Shown here: positions 1 to 6,905 of the stretch, in pieces
How the letters are laid out: the number at the start of each line of letters is the position of its first letter
How positions within the stretch are numbered: position 1 is the stretch's first letter
NCBI GenBank assembly: GCA_910588775.1
Contig: CAJURH010000003.1
Coordinates: 1 to 11,347 of the forward strand
Length of the DNA: 11,347 nucleotides
Direction of reading: 5' to 3'
DNA from: an uncultured Lachnospiraceae bacterium
Lineage (GTDB): Bacteria; Bacillota; Clostridia; Lachnospirales; Lachnospiraceae
Notes under the pieces: generated by a model
What the model saw: the letters and a program-made list of their open reading frames with translations, nothing else
Told to the model about the DNA's origin: nothing
Database searches by the model: none
Translations under genes and position numbers: made by a program

Positions 1-436
1 CAGCCATTTTGTACAGAATAAACAGAGTTTTATCACTAAAAAGTATTCCTTATATGTGATTGGGGAGGTAAGGGGAGCTGAGGCAGTGGATTTATTGCAG
101 GCGTTGAATACTGGTCATGAAGGGAGTTTATCCACTATTCATGCCAATAGTGGTAAAGATATGGGAAGCCGTCTGGAGACGATGGCGCTGATGGGGATGG
201 ATTTACCATTGGAAGCTGTACAGAGGCAGATTATTTCAGGTGTGGACATATTCGTGCATTTGGGCCGAATGAGAGATAAAAGTCGAAAGGCGCTGGAGGT
301 GGCGGAAGTGACAGGAATAGAAAAGGGGGAGATTTTATTACGGCCTTTATTCAATTATCGGGAAGACAAAGGTTTGGTGCAAGTGGGAAGGTTAAAAAAC
401 CAAAGGAAGTTAGAAAGGGCAGGGATTGGATTATGA
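1..436 (+). CDS. CpaF/TadA-type pilus assembly ATPase, C-terminal part (5' end outside window)
   Basis: This is the C-terminal part of the hexameric secretion ATPase that powers Tad/Flp pilus assembly from the cytoplasmic face of the membrane. The frame is open from base 2 back to the window edge, so the gene is cut by the window and is not broken. The codon at 56 is an internal GTG valine within YVIGEVRGAEAVDLLQALNT, not a start. That stretch is the hallmark Walker-B/Asp-box region of CpaF-type ATPases (usual form IVGEVRGAEALDMLQAMNTG). It is followed by the family's GSLSTIHANS His-box motif and the SRLETMALMGMDLP segment. The Walker A motif must lie upstream of the window. The stop overlaps the tadB start in an ATGA (433-436), indicating translational coupling. 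The family call is very secure. CpaF is distinguished from other PulE-like ATPases by these motifs and by the tadB/tadC neighbours. Confidence 0.95.
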   Translation, partial: SHFVQNKQSFITKKYSLYVIGEVRGAEAVDLLQALNTGHEGSLSTIHANSGKDMGSRLETMALMGMDLPLEAVQRQIISGVDIFVHLGRMRDKSRKALEVAEVTGIEKGEILLRPLFNYREDKGLVQVGRLKNQRKLERAGIGL

Positions 437-1176
437 AAACGTATTATGACGCCTATCGCTTCAACTGGAAAGAATGGCTGATTTTTGCAATGGAATGTGC
501 AGCAATCTGTGCAGGCGTAAACTATTTGTTTTATAAAAGTTTGTGGGCGTTTGTGTTTATGGCGCCGGTCCCTTATATGTTCTATAAGTGGAAAAAACGC
601 AACTATATCCGAGAACGGAAAAAGAGACTAAACTATCAATTTAAAGACGCGCTATACTCCCTTAATGTTGCGCTGCAGGCTGGATATTCGATGGAGACAT
701 CTGTGGTTTGCTGTATGCAGGATTTGGAGAAAATTTATTCAAAAGGGTCGGATATATTGAAGGAATTTACATATATGGAAAAGCAAATGCGCCTCAGTGT
801 TTCTTTGGATACGTTGTTTCAGGATTTGGCTGCCCGGAGTAAATTAGAAGATATTGAGAATTTTGCGGCCGTATTTTCCGCGGCAAAGCGTTCGGGCGGC
901 GATATGTCCAGGATTGTGCAGAAGACGGCATGGATGCTTACAGATAAGATTGAGGTGAAAAAAGAGATCGAAGCTACAGTAGCGGCAAAGAAAATGGAAC
1001 AGGTGATTATGAGTATGATGCCGTTCGGCATTATTCTATACATGCAGTTGACTTCACCGGGATTTTTACAGATTTTATATGGAAATGTATTTGGGGTTGT
1101 TACGATGAGCCTGTGTTTAGGCATTTATTTTCTGGCTTATTGGATGGGACGCCGGATTGTAGACATTGAGGTGTGA
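433..1176 (+). CDS. TadB-like pilus inner-membrane platform protein (T2SSF domain)
   Basis: This 247-residue integral membrane protein is expected to form, with TadC, the platform that couples the CpaF ATPase to pilin extraction. Two hydrophobic segments lie at about residues 17-33 and 35-52, followed by a very basic patch (KWKKRNYIRERKKR, 52-65). A T2SSF/GspF-like helical domain spans about 66-190, with the typical ALYSLNVALQAGYSMETSV and FSAAKRSGGDMSRIVQKTA motifs. Two C-terminal hydrophobic segments follow (about 193-212 and 217-240). Start ATG 433 overlaps the ATPase stop by 4 bp, and the 3' end abuts tadC in the same way. The length is on the short side for TadB, because the N-terminal membrane region is compact. 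The assignment to TadB rather than TadC rests on gene order (ATPase-B-C) and on the conserved AKRSGGDM motif. Confidence 0.9.
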   Translation: MKTYYDAYRFNWKEWLIFAMECAAICAGVNYLFYKSLWAFVFMAPVPYMFYKWKKRNYIRERKKRLNYQFKDALYSLNVALQAGYSMETSVVCCMQDLEKIYSKGSDILKEFTYMEKQMRLSVSLDTLFQDLAARSKLEDIENFAAVFSAAKRSGGDMSRIVQKTAWMLTDKIEVKKEIEATVAAKKMEQVIMSMMPFGIILYMQLTSPGFLQILYGNVFGVVTMSLCLGIYFLAYWMGRRIVDIEV

Positions 1177-1178
1177 TC

Positions 1179-2216
1179 ATGTGGCTTCACATTTGTTTGT
1201 TGGCGGGAACGATGCTGTTGGCGTGTTTGGTTGTTGCAGGCAAGCTGCCCGATGGCGTTATGCTCACGATGCGAGAATGGAAACTTATATTATTGTTGTT
1301 AGCAGTGGGTAATGGCTTGGGCGCCTGGATGACTTATACACAGAACAAGGAACGCCTGTGGAAAGAGGACATGTATTTTGAAAAGCAGGCGGCAGGGGAC
1401 GGTGGGTATGAAAGGGAAATGTATGCAACTGTGGAGGGAAAAGAAGCGTCTGTCTATATACAGGTGCCGGAGCAAGAAAAGGAGAAAGCGGAGGATATCT
1501 CAACGGAAGCGGAAGAGGCAACGCCAGAGCCAGATTTGGATGAGCGGATTCGGAAGGCCGTGGTTGATTGTAATCAGGAAAATCGAGAAACGGATAAATA
1601 TTATTTACCGGGATACCTGGATGGAAACCCCATTATCTGGAGCCGCCCCTGGGATAAATCAGGAGGAATTGTGGCTATGCTGTGCGTGATTGGCGTCTCT
1701 TGCATGCCCATTCAAAAACAGAGGGAAAAGGAAAGAAAAATGCAGGAGCGGTCCAGACAAATGTTACTGGATTATCCAAATCTGGTCACCCGTTTGGCGT
1801 TGTTGCTGGAGGCGGGAATGACAGTCCGCAAAGCTTTTGAGAAGATTGCGCTGGATTATAAACGGCAAAAAAATTTGCGCCTCCGTTATGCCTATGAGGA
1901 ATTGTTGAAATCTTATTATGAAATGGAAAGCGGTGTAATGGAAGAAAGAGCGTATGAAAATTTCGGAAGAAGATGTGGCCATCCGAAATACCGGACGTTG
2001 GCTACTATGCTGATGCAAAATTTAAAAAAAGGCAATCAGCAGCTATTGGTCACACTGGAAAAAGAATCGGCGGAGGCGTTTGAAGAGCGCAAACGCTATG
2101 CGAGGGTGCAGGGTGAAGCCGCAGCCACGAAGCTTCTGATTCCCATGACATTGATGCTTGTAATTGTTTTGGTAATTCTTGTTGTTCCGGCATGTATGTC
2201 GTTTTATCAGACTTAG
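1179..2216 (+). CDS. TadC-like pilus platform protein with long charged linker
   Basis: This is the second GspF-family platform protein of the Tad machine, 345 residues from ATG 1179. A GTG at 1173 would overlap the tadB stop, but the GAGGTG at 1168-1173 is correctly spaced (5 nt) for ATG 1179, so I prefer the latter. Hydrophobic segments lie at about 3-22, 35-51, 162-176 and 317-340. The T2SSF region occupies about 190-316, with LLDYPNLVTRLALLLEAGMT and a FEERKRYARVQGEAAATKLL stretch typical of TadC. The odd part is residues 55-160 between TM2 and TM3. This is a hydrophilic, Glu/Lys-rich and probably disordered linker (for example TEAEEATPEPDLDER) that has no counterpart in TadB. It sits in an unbroken operon. 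The family is secure from the T2SSF motifs and position; the linker's role is unknown. Confidence 0.87.
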   Translation: MWLHICLLAGTMLLACLVVAGKLPDGVMLTMREWKLILLLLAVGNGLGAWMTYTQNKERLWKEDMYFEKQAAGDGGYEREMYATVEGKEASVYIQVPEQEKEKAEDISTEAEEATPEPDLDERIRKAVVDCNQENRETDKYYLPGYLDGNPIIWSRPWDKSGGIVAMLCVIGVSCMPIQKQREKERKMQERSRQMLLDYPNLVTRLALLLEAGMTVRKAFEKIALDYKRQKNLRLRYAYEELLKSYYEMESGVMEERAYENFGRRCGHPKYRTLATMLMQNLKKGNQQLLVTLEKESAEAFEERKRYARVQGEAAATKLLIPMTLMLVIVLVILVVPACMSFYQT

Positions 2217-2236
2217 AAAGAAAGGAGGTGGAGCAT

Positions 2237-2404
2237 ATGAATGAAATTTGCGCATTTTTTGCAGAAGAAGAGGCGATTGGCGTGGTAGAAATTATCTTGA
2301 TCTTGGTGGTTTTGATTGGATTGGTAGTTATTTTTAAAGAACAGTTGGTCGCCCTGGTCAAAAATATTCTTGAGAACATCACAAAACAGAGCAACGAAAT
2401 ATAA
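2237..2404 (+). CDS. Flp-like small pilin (Flp1-like), probable major pilus subunit
   Basis: This 55-residue protein is the likely structural pilin. It has a 13-residue leader, one hydrophobic helix (about 14-34, VVEIILILVVLIGLVVIF) and a short amphipathic tail, which matches Flp pilins in size and shape. The expected type IV prepilin cleavage site is read as EEEA|IGVVE. The invariant Glu is then at +5 (E18), with Ala rather than Gly at -1 and an acidic rather than basic leader. The start is ATG 2237, preceded at 2221-2230 by AAAGGAGGTG, a near-perfect ribosome binding site and one of the strongest in the operon, fitting a highly expressed subunit. A longer in-frame start at 2192 would overlap tadC and lacks such a site. 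The neighbouring A24 peptidase (4697-5119) is the expected processing enzyme. The call rests on size, motif and position. Confidence 0.85.
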   Translation: MNEICAFFAEEEAIGVVEIILILVVLIGLVVIFKEQLVALVKNILENITKQSNEI

Positions 2405-2457
2405 ACTTGAAACAGAATCTTATCTCCCCGAAATAGCAAGGAGGTGTATTTCCTGAC

Positions 2458-3912
2458 ATGAAAAAAGGGAGCATAACCGTATTTTTTGCGCTGGTTCTAT
2501 CTATAGTTATTGTTTTAATCGGTATGTGTATTGAATCGGTGAAAATAATGTGCGCCAGAACGCAGATTGCCAACAGCGCAGATGTAGGGATGTATTCACT
2601 ATTTGCCCAATATGATTCATATCTGTTAAAGCGGTATAATCTGTTTTATATAGATGCTTCTTATGGGGCGGATTCCCTAAGATTGAGTAAAGCATACCGA
2701 ACAGTAGAAGAATATATGGAACCGATTTTGAATCAAAACTATCTGGATTTATCCATTGTTTCTGGAGGCGTCACCGGATTTGTGTTGGCTACGGATTGTA
2801 ATGGACAACCCTTCCGGGATCAGGCAGTGGCATATATGAGAGGCATGCCGGGCAGTCAGGGAATACATTTTCTTGTAAATGCAATGTTGAAAAATGCTCA
2901 GGAAATTGAAAAAGGGCAGGAGATGAGACAGTGGATGCAGGTTGAGAATATTATGGAAAAGTATGAAAGAGAAATAGCTTGGGCGGGGAATGAAGGCGCA
3001 CAGGCAGAGTTGTACTTACAGGATATGGAGATTGCGGATAGACCAAATATTGCAGTGGAAAATCCCATTGATATCATGCGTGAAGCGCAAAAAAGGGATA
3101 TTCTTGAACTGGTTATTTCGGGTTTTGCAGAGCTGTCTAACAGGGAAATAAATATAGAACGGTTAGTGTCTCATCGGAATTTGCAACAGGGAATGGGGGC
3201 GCTTTGTCCAGCGACATCCGAAAGTGAAATTATGGATAAAGCATTGTTCCAGGAATATATTATGTATAATTGTGGGACATATGCAGCTCCATCTAGCGGC
3301 AATGGTTTAAGATATCAGGTGGAATATATTCTTGGAAAATCCTCCAATGATAAAGATAATTTGAAAAAGGTGACGGAACAGCTTATGGCAATAAGGGAAG
3401 GGATTAACATGGCATTTCTGTATACAGATCCGGAAAAAAGGGAGCAGAGTCTGGAGTTAGCCAGAGCGATTGCGGATAGCTTTCTAGTTCCACCAGAGGA
3501 AAGCGTGATTGAAGAGGCGCTGCTTTTATGTTGGGCTTTTGGGGAAAGTGTATGGGATGTAAAAACATTGCTAGATGGAGGGAGGGTGTCTTTGTTGAAG
3601 ACACCTCAGAATTGGAATTTACCTTTGCAAGATGTGCCCAGGTTTTTGCAGGAAATTTCGATGGAGCAATTTGTAGGGGCGGATCAGGGAATGAATTACG
3701 CGGATTATCTTAGGGCATTGTTGTTTCTAGAGTTAGAAGACAGCAAAGTAATGGGGGTCATGGATATGATTGAGGCGGATATACAGAGTCAGCAGGGCCG
3801 GGATAATTTTCGCATGGATTGCTGTTTGGAATCCATGGAAGTTGAAGTGGATGTGCGGGTAAATCAGTTCAAGACTTACACAGTGCAGCATCAGTATGGA
3901 TATAATTTTTAA
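2458..3912 (+). CDS. DUF5702 domain-containing protein of the Tad locus
   Basis: This 484-residue protein has a single N-terminal membrane segment (about 7-25) after a four-residue leader (MKKG|SITVF), and a long presumably extracytoplasmic domain. It matches the DUF5702 proteins regularly found in clostridial Tad loci, where they occupy the slot of the large TadG-like minor component. Typical features are SITVFFALVLSIVIVLIGMC followed by an ESVKIMCARTQIANSADVGM segment and a DSYLLKRYNLFYID stretch. The leader resembles a prepilin site, but position +5 is Phe instead of Glu. The start ATG 2458 has AGGAGGTG at 2440-2447, with somewhat long spacing (10 nt). The body is mostly helical and charged, with no catalytic motif I can recognise. 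Its function is not established. By analogy it is a surface or adaptor component of the pilus. Confidence 0.8.
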   Translation: MKKGSITVFFALVLSIVIVLIGMCIESVKIMCARTQIANSADVGMYSLFAQYDSYLLKRYNLFYIDASYGADSLRLSKAYRTVEEYMEPILNQNYLDLSIVSGGVTGFVLATDCNGQPFRDQAVAYMRGMPGSQGIHFLVNAMLKNAQEIEKGQEMRQWMQVENIMEKYEREIAWAGNEGAQAELYLQDMEIADRPNIAVENPIDIMREAQKRDILELVISGFAELSNREINIERLVSHRNLQQGMGALCPATSESEIMDKALFQEYIMYNCGTYAAPSSGNGLRYQVEYILGKSSNDKDNLKKVTEQLMAIREGINMAFLYTDPEKREQSLELARAIADSFLVPPEESVIEEALLLCWAFGESVWDVKTLLDGGRVSLLKTPQNWNLPLQDVPRFLQEISMEQFVGADQGMNYADYLRALLFLELEDSKVMGVMDMIEADIQSQQGRDNFRMDCCLESMEVEVDVRVNQFKTYTVQHQYGYNF

Positions 3913-3930
3913 AATGGGAGGCGTCAAAAT

Positions 3931-4665
3931 ATGTTTTTTGCCAGGAATAGCAAAGTATTAAAAAAAGAAAAGCGCTCTCTTCAAAGACATAAAAAGCGTT
4001 TTTGGCAGAAAGCATTTCATGGATCCTTGCACAAAGGAGTGAAAGGATCCATGACTGTGGAAATGGCATTTATTCTCCCATTGTTTTTGCTGGGAGTGGC
4101 AACGCTCATTTGTTTTATGGATGTGATGAAAGTCCAAACAGAAAAAATTAGTCATCTATGCGAAAGGGCTATGGAGGAGGGAATTCATGCGTATCTGGAT
4201 GAGGAAAAAGATTCAATAATAGATGTACAGGAAACATATGATTACAGGCTACCTGTGTCTATAGTTCCTCTTCCAGCTATGCGAATTACAAACCGGGGGC
4301 GGGTGCATAGCTGGATTGGAATGAACCGGGGAGAAGGGGGTAATGAAGCGGAGGACATGGTGTATATGGCTGTGTCTGGGAGTGTGTATCATACGAACCC
4401 GCAATGCAGTTATGTGGATATATCCATTCGTCAGGAGAAAGGTGCGGAAATAGAAAATAAAAGAAATTCGCATGGAGCTAAGTATACGCCATGTGGATCC
4501 TGTGCAAAAGGGCAAGAGCCCGCGAAAATAGTGTATATAACTGCGCAGGGGAGGCGTTATCATAATCGGTTAAGCTGTAGCAGACTGAAAAGAACAGTGC
4601 GACTGATTCCCATTTCGGATACGGAGGGGTATTCGCAATGTTCCAGATGTCAAAAAATTGGTTAA
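3931..4665 (+). CDS. TadE-like minor pilin with tandem Cys/His (YHxxxxC...CxxC) C-terminal domain
   Basis: This 244-residue protein has a strongly basic 39-residue leader, the prepilin site VKG|SMTVE (Glu44 at +5), a hydrophobic helix at about 45-62, and a long exported region. This is the TadE pattern of a minor pilin or pseudopilin. The exported part ends in two copies of a small module. Copy 1 has VYMAVSGSVYH (144-154), Cys159 and CGSC (188-191). Copy 2 has VYITAQGRRYH (201-211), Cys216 and CSRC (237-240). Each copy supplies one His and three Cys, suggesting a metal site or a pair of disulfides. Similar YH..C...PCxxC modules occur in other clostridial exported proteins and resemble the Ada/ComEC-associated type. 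Start ATG 3931 has GGGAGG at 3915-3920. An alternative in-frame ATG at 4051 sits inside a perfect hairpin. Confidence 0.8.
   Translation: MFFARNSKVLKKEKRSLQRHKKRFWQKAFHGSLHKGVKGSMTVEMAFILPLFLLGVATLICFMDVMKVQTEKISHLCERAMEEGIHAYLDEEKDSIIDVQETYDYRLPVSIVPLPAMRITNRGRVHSWIGMNRGEGGNEAEDMVYMAVSGSVYHTNPQCSYVDISIRQEKGAEIENKRNSHGAKYTPCGSCAKGQEPAKIVYITAQGRRYHNRLSCSRLKRTVRLIPISDTEGYSQCSRCQKIG
4017..4054 (+). repeat. Perfect 12-bp inverted repeat enclosing an internal SD and in-frame ATG
   Basis: TCATGGATCCTT (4017-4028) is perfectly complementary to AAGGATCCATGA (4043-4054), with a 14-nt loop. The loop contains AAAGGAG (4033-4039), a good ribosome-binding sequence. The right arm contains ATG 4051-4053, in frame with the tadE-like gene at codon 41. 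In mRNA this would form a stable stem that hides the internal start codon. It may be chance coding constraint; the geometry is plain in the sequence, while a function is only inferred. Confidence 0.5.
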
Positions 4666-4696
4666 ATAGGGTGGAAAAACAAGTGAGGTAAGAAGA

Positions 4697-5119
4697 ATGG
4701 AACAAATCTGCGTGTTGAGTTTTTTGAGTATAAATACTTATTGGGATATACGGAAAGGGGAGATCTCATTGGCGGTGACGGTTGTATATACTGTATTAAA
4801 TATTTTATATCTGTTTCTAAATAGGCAGCGGCTAATCATTTTGCTGGCAGGCGTTTTGCCTGGTCTGCTGTTACTGTGTATTGGAAGATTCAGTGGCGGT
4901 GCATTGGGGATGGGGGATGGTTTGATGGTTATGGTATCTGGACTTTACATGGGAATATGGAAAGCATTGGAATTTATTGCTTTTGCATTTATATTGGCTG
5001 CGATTTGGGCGGGGGCGCTAATGACAGGAGAAAGGGGCGTAAAATTTAGCTTCCCTTTTGTTCCATTCTTGTTAGTGGCGTATGCTGTGCCCTGGATTAT
5101 ACAGATAGTGAGGAGTTGA
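4697..5119 (+). CDS. A24-family prepilin peptidase (TadV/CpaA-like)
   Basis: This 140-residue polytopic membrane aspartyl protease is predicted to cut the leader peptides of the Flp pilin and the TadE-like proteins on the cytoplasmic side. The two catalytic aspartates of the A24 family are visible. Asp17 lies in YWDIRKGEIS at the end of the first helix, and Asp74 lies in the GMGD signature (71-74, within GALGMGDGLM). A FVPFLLVAYA segment corresponds to the conserved FGPFL-type motif near the C-terminus. The N-terminal methyltransferase domain of classical PilD is absent, as is usual for the short TadV/CpaA group. Start ATG 4697 has GAGGT at 4685-4689. The gene lies between two TadE-like genes with 31-bp and 4-bp gaps, clearly within the operon. 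Confidence 0.9.
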   Translation: MEQICVLSFLSINTYWDIRKGEISLAVTVVYTVLNILYLFLNRQRLIILLAGVLPGLLLLCIGRFSGGALGMGDGLMVMVSGLYMGIWKALEFIAFAFILAAIWAGALMTGERGVKFSFPFVPFLLVAYAVPWIIQIVRS

Positions 5120-5123
5120 AGTT

Positions 5124-5546
5124 ATGAGTTGTAATAAAAAGAAATGTATGTGGCGCAGAGGTAACATGACAGTAGAAACGGCTTTATTAATGCCGATTGT
5201 GATTATGGCATGGATGGGTGCGGTGTCTATATGCTTGTTTGTTCATAACCGGGCGTGGCTGACAGCAGCGGCTTATGAATCGGCTATTACAGGGAGTTGG
5301 GACGCTATGCATTCGGAGGGCGATATGGAAGGCAGAGCTTGGGAAAAACTTCAACATCTCTTGAAGAGTTCTTTGTATGGCTCCAAAGATATTCATTCAA
5401 AAGTAGAGGAAAATGGCAATGCGATCTTTGTAACTGTGGAAGGTGGACATATCGCGTATGGCGGCTTGGAATGGAAGTTTTGCGTTAGGGGAAGCAGAAA
5501 GTTGTGCAACCCGGTTTTATTTATACGGCAATCCAGAGGGTTTTAG
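5124..5546 (+). CDS. TadE-like minor pilin, short form
   Basis: This 140-residue exported protein has a basic 13-residue leader (KKKCMWRRG), a canonical prepilin cleavage site RRG|NMTVE (Glu18 at +5), a hydrophobic helix at about 19-40, and a small C-terminal domain. The pattern NMTVETALLMPIVIMAWMGA matches the TadE-like N-terminus (MTVEAALVLP type). The downstream part (helical to about 85, then a beta-like IFVTVEGGHIAYGGLEWKF stretch) has no motif I recognise. Two cysteines (120 and 128) flank a basic loop and could form a disulfide. Start ATG 5124 is 4 bp after the peptidase stop, with GAGGAG at 5110-5115. It presumably acts as a minor pilin or pseudopilin alongside the longer TadE-like protein. 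The family call is good; its distinct role is unknown. Confidence 0.78.
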   Translation: MSCNKKKCMWRRGNMTVETALLMPIVIMAWMGAVSICLFVHNRAWLTAAAYESAITGSWDAMHSEGDMEGRAWEKLQHLLKSSLYGSKDIHSKVEENGNAIFVTVEGGHIAYGGLEWKFCVRGSRKLCNPVLFIRQSRGF

Positions 5547-5566
5547 AGAATAGGAGGCAGTTAAAC

Positions 5567-6817
5567 ATGGAGGTTAGCTATAAGCAAGATGCTAAGCATA
5601 GCTTTTTAGTAATACAGCCAGATGGGGAAGTGGATACGAAAGCTTATCCATTGCGAATGGTTCTGGGGAATGCGATATCGGGATTGCTTCCCTGTACATT
5701 GCACAAAGTTGATGAAAAGGTTTTATTTTACTATGATATAACTGCACGGCAACGGATTTTGGATGTGTGTCGAAAATTTGATTATAAGCAGTTAAAGGGA
5801 TTGTATCATGGTTTTCTGAAAATTTTTGAGCAATTGGATATGTATTTGTTGGATGTGGGACAATTGCTTCTGGAACCGGAATATATCTACATGGATAAAA
5901 CTGAAGGGGAATTGCATTTGTGTTACTTTCCAGGCTATGACAAGCCCATATGGGAACAGCTGCGCTGTTTTACAGAATATTTGCTTCCTTACTTGGATCA
6001 TAAAGATTCCAGGGGCGTTATACTGGGGTATGGTCTGTATCGTATGCTGGTGGAAGGCGGATATCAGATGGAAGCGATAGGAGAGTTGCTTTATAAATCT
6101 GAACAAGATTTGGAAGAGGTACAGACGCCTGCTTACATACAGGATCAAGAGGTAGGAGCAATGAATGATTTAGGAAACGAGAAAATAGATATGGATTTAG
6201 AAAGGCAAGGAGATGGACAGCGAGGAAAAGAGGTGGCGTTTATATTAACGGGGTTAAGCGTTATAGGTGGAGTTGCTTTATTAAGAAAAATGGGGTATTT
6301 ATCTATAATGACTTTGCCTGCAATGCTAGCGTTTATTTTTTGTGTAATACTAGTAGCGGCTTTTATGGTTTTTCGGGATAAGAGAAAAGATTTGAAAAAG
6401 AATGACGATATCAGAAGGGAAGAGACACGGGACAAAGAGGAGTTAATACAGGCGGATTTAGAGGCGACTGGTGGGGAAACAGTGGTTTTATATAAAAGCG
6501 CTGAATCTGAGCATCCTATGCTGATATGTGAGGAACAGGGGCAAGCGCCACCTATTATTCTAAATCATGATATGGTGGTAGTGGGTAAAATGGTTGGGGT
6601 GTCAGATGTGTTGCTGGACAGGCCGTCAATCAGTCGTCTCCATGCCAGGATTCAGAAAAAAGGCCAAGAGTTTTGGATTGCGGATCTTAATTCAAAAAAC
6701 GGAACATTTGTGAATGGGAAAAAACTAGAAAAAGAAGAAGAGCGATTGCTGCAACCGGAAGATAAAGTGATTTTCGCCGATATAAATTATCGGTTCGTAG
6801 AAATTGGAGATGAATAA
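5567..6817 (+). CDS. DUF6382-2TM-FHA domain protein, putative phospho-dependent regulator of the Tad locus
   Basis: This protein has 416 residues from ATG 5567, chosen because TAGGAGG at 5551-5557 is well placed; an in-frame extension to 5504 would overlap the preceding gene. Residues 1 to about 180 match DUF6382 (LPCTLHKVDEKVLFYYDIT, then LLEPEYIYMD and GELHLCYFPGY). Two hydrophobic segments at about 223-240 and 246-269 form a membrane hairpin, leaving both ends cytoplasmic. Residues 335-412 are an FHA domain: SISRLHA with Ser356 and His359, and LNSKNGTFVNG with Asn378-Gly379. The usual Gly-Arg at the start of the domain is Gly-Lys (340-341). FHA domains bind phosphothreonine peptides, so this protein may link Ser/Thr phosphorylation to pilus assembly. 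No Ser/Thr kinase is in the window. It closes the Tad operon, 20 bp after tadE-like 2. Confidence 0.85.
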   Translation: MEVSYKQDAKHSFLVIQPDGEVDTKAYPLRMVLGNAISGLLPCTLHKVDEKVLFYYDITARQRILDVCRKFDYKQLKGLYHGFLKIFEQLDMYLLDVGQLLLEPEYIYMDKTEGELHLCYFPGYDKPIWEQLRCFTEYLLPYLDHKDSRGVILGYGLYRMLVEGGYQMEAIGELLYKSEQDLEEVQTPAYIQDQEVGAMNDLGNEKIDMDLERQGDGQRGKEVAFILTGLSVIGGVALLRKMGYLSIMTLPAMLAFIFCVILVAAFMVFRDKRKDLKKNDDIRREETRDKEELIQADLEATGGETVVLYKSAESEHPMLICEEQGQAPPIILNHDMVVVGKMVGVSDVLLDRPSISRLHARIQKKGQEFWIADLNSKNGTFVNGKKLEKEEERLLQPEDKVIFADINYRFVEIGDE

Positions 6818-6905
6818 AAATTTACCATATTTCCATCTTTACATTTAGCAAATGTTATGATTAAATATTTAGAATGAAATTTGTTGTAGAAGGCTAGGTG
6901 AAAGG

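Noticed and set aside
1378..1689. Arg/Lys-rich alternative-frame open reading frame inside tadC
   Set aside because: It is a frame shadow of the Glu/Lys-rich TadC linker, has no ribosome binding site and resembles no protein family.
6818..6905. Terminator at the end of the Tad operon
   Set aside because: The 88-bp gap is AT-rich but shows no GC-rich stem followed by a T-run.
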